Positions 62,701 to 64,000 of a stretch of 64,000 nucleotides of DNA are shown one piece after another. Under the pieces are notes generated by a model that did not search any database, was not told the origin of the DNA, and saw nothing but the letters and a program-made list of their open reading frames with translations. The DNA is taken from positions 9,194,139 through 9,258,138 of the forward strand of contig NC_064039.1 in NCBI RefSeq assembly GCF_932526225.1, read 5' to 3'. This stretch comes from Nematostella vectensis (taxonomy: Eukaryota > Cnidaria > Anthozoa > Actiniaria > Edwardsiidae). A program made the position numbers and the translations under genes. Positions within the stretch are counted from its first letter, which is position 1; every line of letters begins with the position of its first letter.

Positions 62701-64000
62701 GGGACAACTCGAGCTCCCCGCTAACCCAAACATGGGACAACTAACTCAAACATGGGACAACCCAAGCTCCCCGCTAACCCAAACATGGGACAACTAACTC
62801 AAACATGGGACAACTCGAGCTCCCCGCTAACCCAAACATGGGACAACTCGATCCCCCCGCTAACCCAAACATGGGACAACCCGAGCTCCCAGCTAACCCA
62901 AACATGGGACAACTCGAGCTCCCCGCTAACCCAAACATGGGACAACTCGAGCTCCCCGCTAACCCAAACACAGGACATTTTGAGCTCCCCGCTAACCCAA
63001 ACATGGGACAACTCGATCTCACCACTAACCCATTTTGAGCTCCCCGCTAACCCAAACATGAGACAACTAACCCAAACATGGGACAACTCGAGCTGCCCGC
63101 TAACCCAAACATGGGACAACTAACTCAAACATGGGACAACTCGAGCTCCCCGCTAACCCAAACATGGGACAACTCGATCCCCCCGCTAACCCAAACATGG
63201 GACAACTCGAGCTCCTCGCTAACCCGAACACGGGACATCTCGATCTCACCGCTAACCCAAGCATGGGACAACTCGAGCTCCCCGCTAACCCAAACATGGG
63301 ACATTTTGAGCTCCCCGCTAACCCAAACATGAGACAACTAACCCAAACATGGGACAACTCGAGCTGCCCGCTAACCCAAACATGGGACAACTAACTCAAA
63401 CATGGGACAACTCGAGCTCCCCGCTAACCCAAACATGGGACAACTCGATCCCCCCGCTAACCCAAACATGGGACAACTCGAGCTCCTCGCTAACCCGAAC
63501 ACGGGACATCTCGAGCTCCCCGCTAACCCGAACACGGGACATCTCGAGCTCCCCGCTAAACCAAACATGGGACAACTTGAGCTGCCCGCTAACCCAAACA
63601 TGGGGCAACTCGATCTCACCGCTAACCTAAACATGGGACAACTCGATCTCACCGCTAACACAAACATGGGAAAACTCGAGCTCCCCGCTAACCCAAGCAT
63701 GGGACAACTCGAGCTCCCCGCTAACCCAAACACGAGACAACTCGAGCTCCCCGCTAACCCAAACACGGGACATCTCGAGCTCCCTGCTAACCCAAACATG
63801 GGACAACTCGAGCTTCCCGCTAACCCAAACATGGGACAACTCGAGCTCCCCGCTAACCCAAACACAGGACATTTTGAGCTCCCCGCTAACCCAAACATGG
63901 GACAACTCGAGCTCCCCGCTAACCCAAACATGGGACAACTCGAGCTCCTCGCTAACACGAACACGGGACATCTCGAGCTCCCCGCTAACCCGAACACGGG
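56720..64000. repeat. 33 bp satellite array (over 7.2 kb, runs off the right edge)
   Basis: The unit is GGGACAACTCGAGCTCCCCG followed by CTAACCCAAACAT. Most units contain XhoI and SacI sites (CTCGAGCTC). Short 20 bp units, which lack the 13 bp CTCGAGCTCCCCG, appear from about 57473 and become frequent after 58.8 kb; a 30 bp variant also recurs. Because 33 is a multiple of three, several frames on both strands stay open (up to 456 codons), with 11-residue repeats such as PANPNMGQLEL. The 20 bp units shift all frames, so a coding role is unlikely. Confidence 0.96.
60191..62053. repeat. Higher-order block of the 33 bp satellite (1863 bp), repeated next door
   Basis: The variant order seen from 60191 onward recurs from 62054 with only scattered differences, offset first by 1863 and then by 1843 bp after a single 20 bp unit is lost near 62.88 kb. 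A shorter related block begins at 58833 (offset 1358). The shared order of rare variants shows recent block duplication rather than independent unit turnover. Confidence 0.8.

Noticed and set aside
56666-63997. Dozens of long frames on both strands (up to 456 codons) with 11-residue repeats
   Set aside because: The 33 bp period keeps frames open on both strands. 20 bp units break every frame, and no initiation, splice or domain evidence exists.
56720-64000. Telomeric repeat, because each unit contains TAACCC
   Set aside because: TAACCC occurs once per 33 bp unit and never as consecutive hexamers, so this is not a telomere tract.

Overview
The window looks like animal nuclear DNA, most likely from an anthozoan cnidarian such as a sea anemone. 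It is AT-rich, with small exons separated by GT-AG introns, animal-type genes, hammerhead-ribozyme retroelements and very large minisatellite arrays. The species call is inference. Nothing bacterial, viral or organellar was seen, and no tRNA or rRNA gene was found by eye.

Two genes can be rebuilt exon by exon. GATD1 (DJ-1/PfpI-like, formerly PDDC1) runs on the + strand from 28604 to 34426 in eight exons, giving a 220-residue protein. HHEX, a homeobox repressor, runs on the - strand from 51171 to 49977 in two exons, giving 197 residues. A possible cysteine-containing last exon of an unrecognised + strand gene lies at 47852-48046. Most other open frames are chance or are products of tandem repeats whose unit length is a multiple of three.

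Layout. 1-27.7 kb: mostly unique non-coding DNA with small tandem arrays (40 bp units at 8.9 kb, about 105 bp units at 17.6 kb), hairpins and two elements with terminal inverted repeats (4.84-5.33 kb and 22.44-22.98 kb). 27.7-30.25 kb: two hammerhead-ribozyme retroelements on either side of GATD1 exon 1. One is inverted at its 5' end and flanked by an 11 bp target duplication. The other is a direct partial dimer inside GATD1 intron 1, with two identical, apparently intact type I hammerheads 354 bp apart. 31.8-32.9 kb: a 48 bp minisatellite in GATD1 intron 5. 34.9-41.6 kb: a LINE remnant, a CG-rich repeat cluster and three consecutive satellite arrays (about 36, 35 and 97 bp units). 41.7-49.6 kb: largely featureless. 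50-51.2 kb: HHEX. 51.3-56.7 kb: non-coding with diverged short repeats. 56.7 kb to the right edge: a 33 bp satellite with recent duplications of about 1.86 kb, running off the window.

The strongest unusual signal is the hammerhead element pair. It predicts a self-cleaved, possibly circular 354-nt RNA from an intron of a conserved gene. The inverted copy has the structure expected of twin-primed reverse transcription by a LINE-type machinery.
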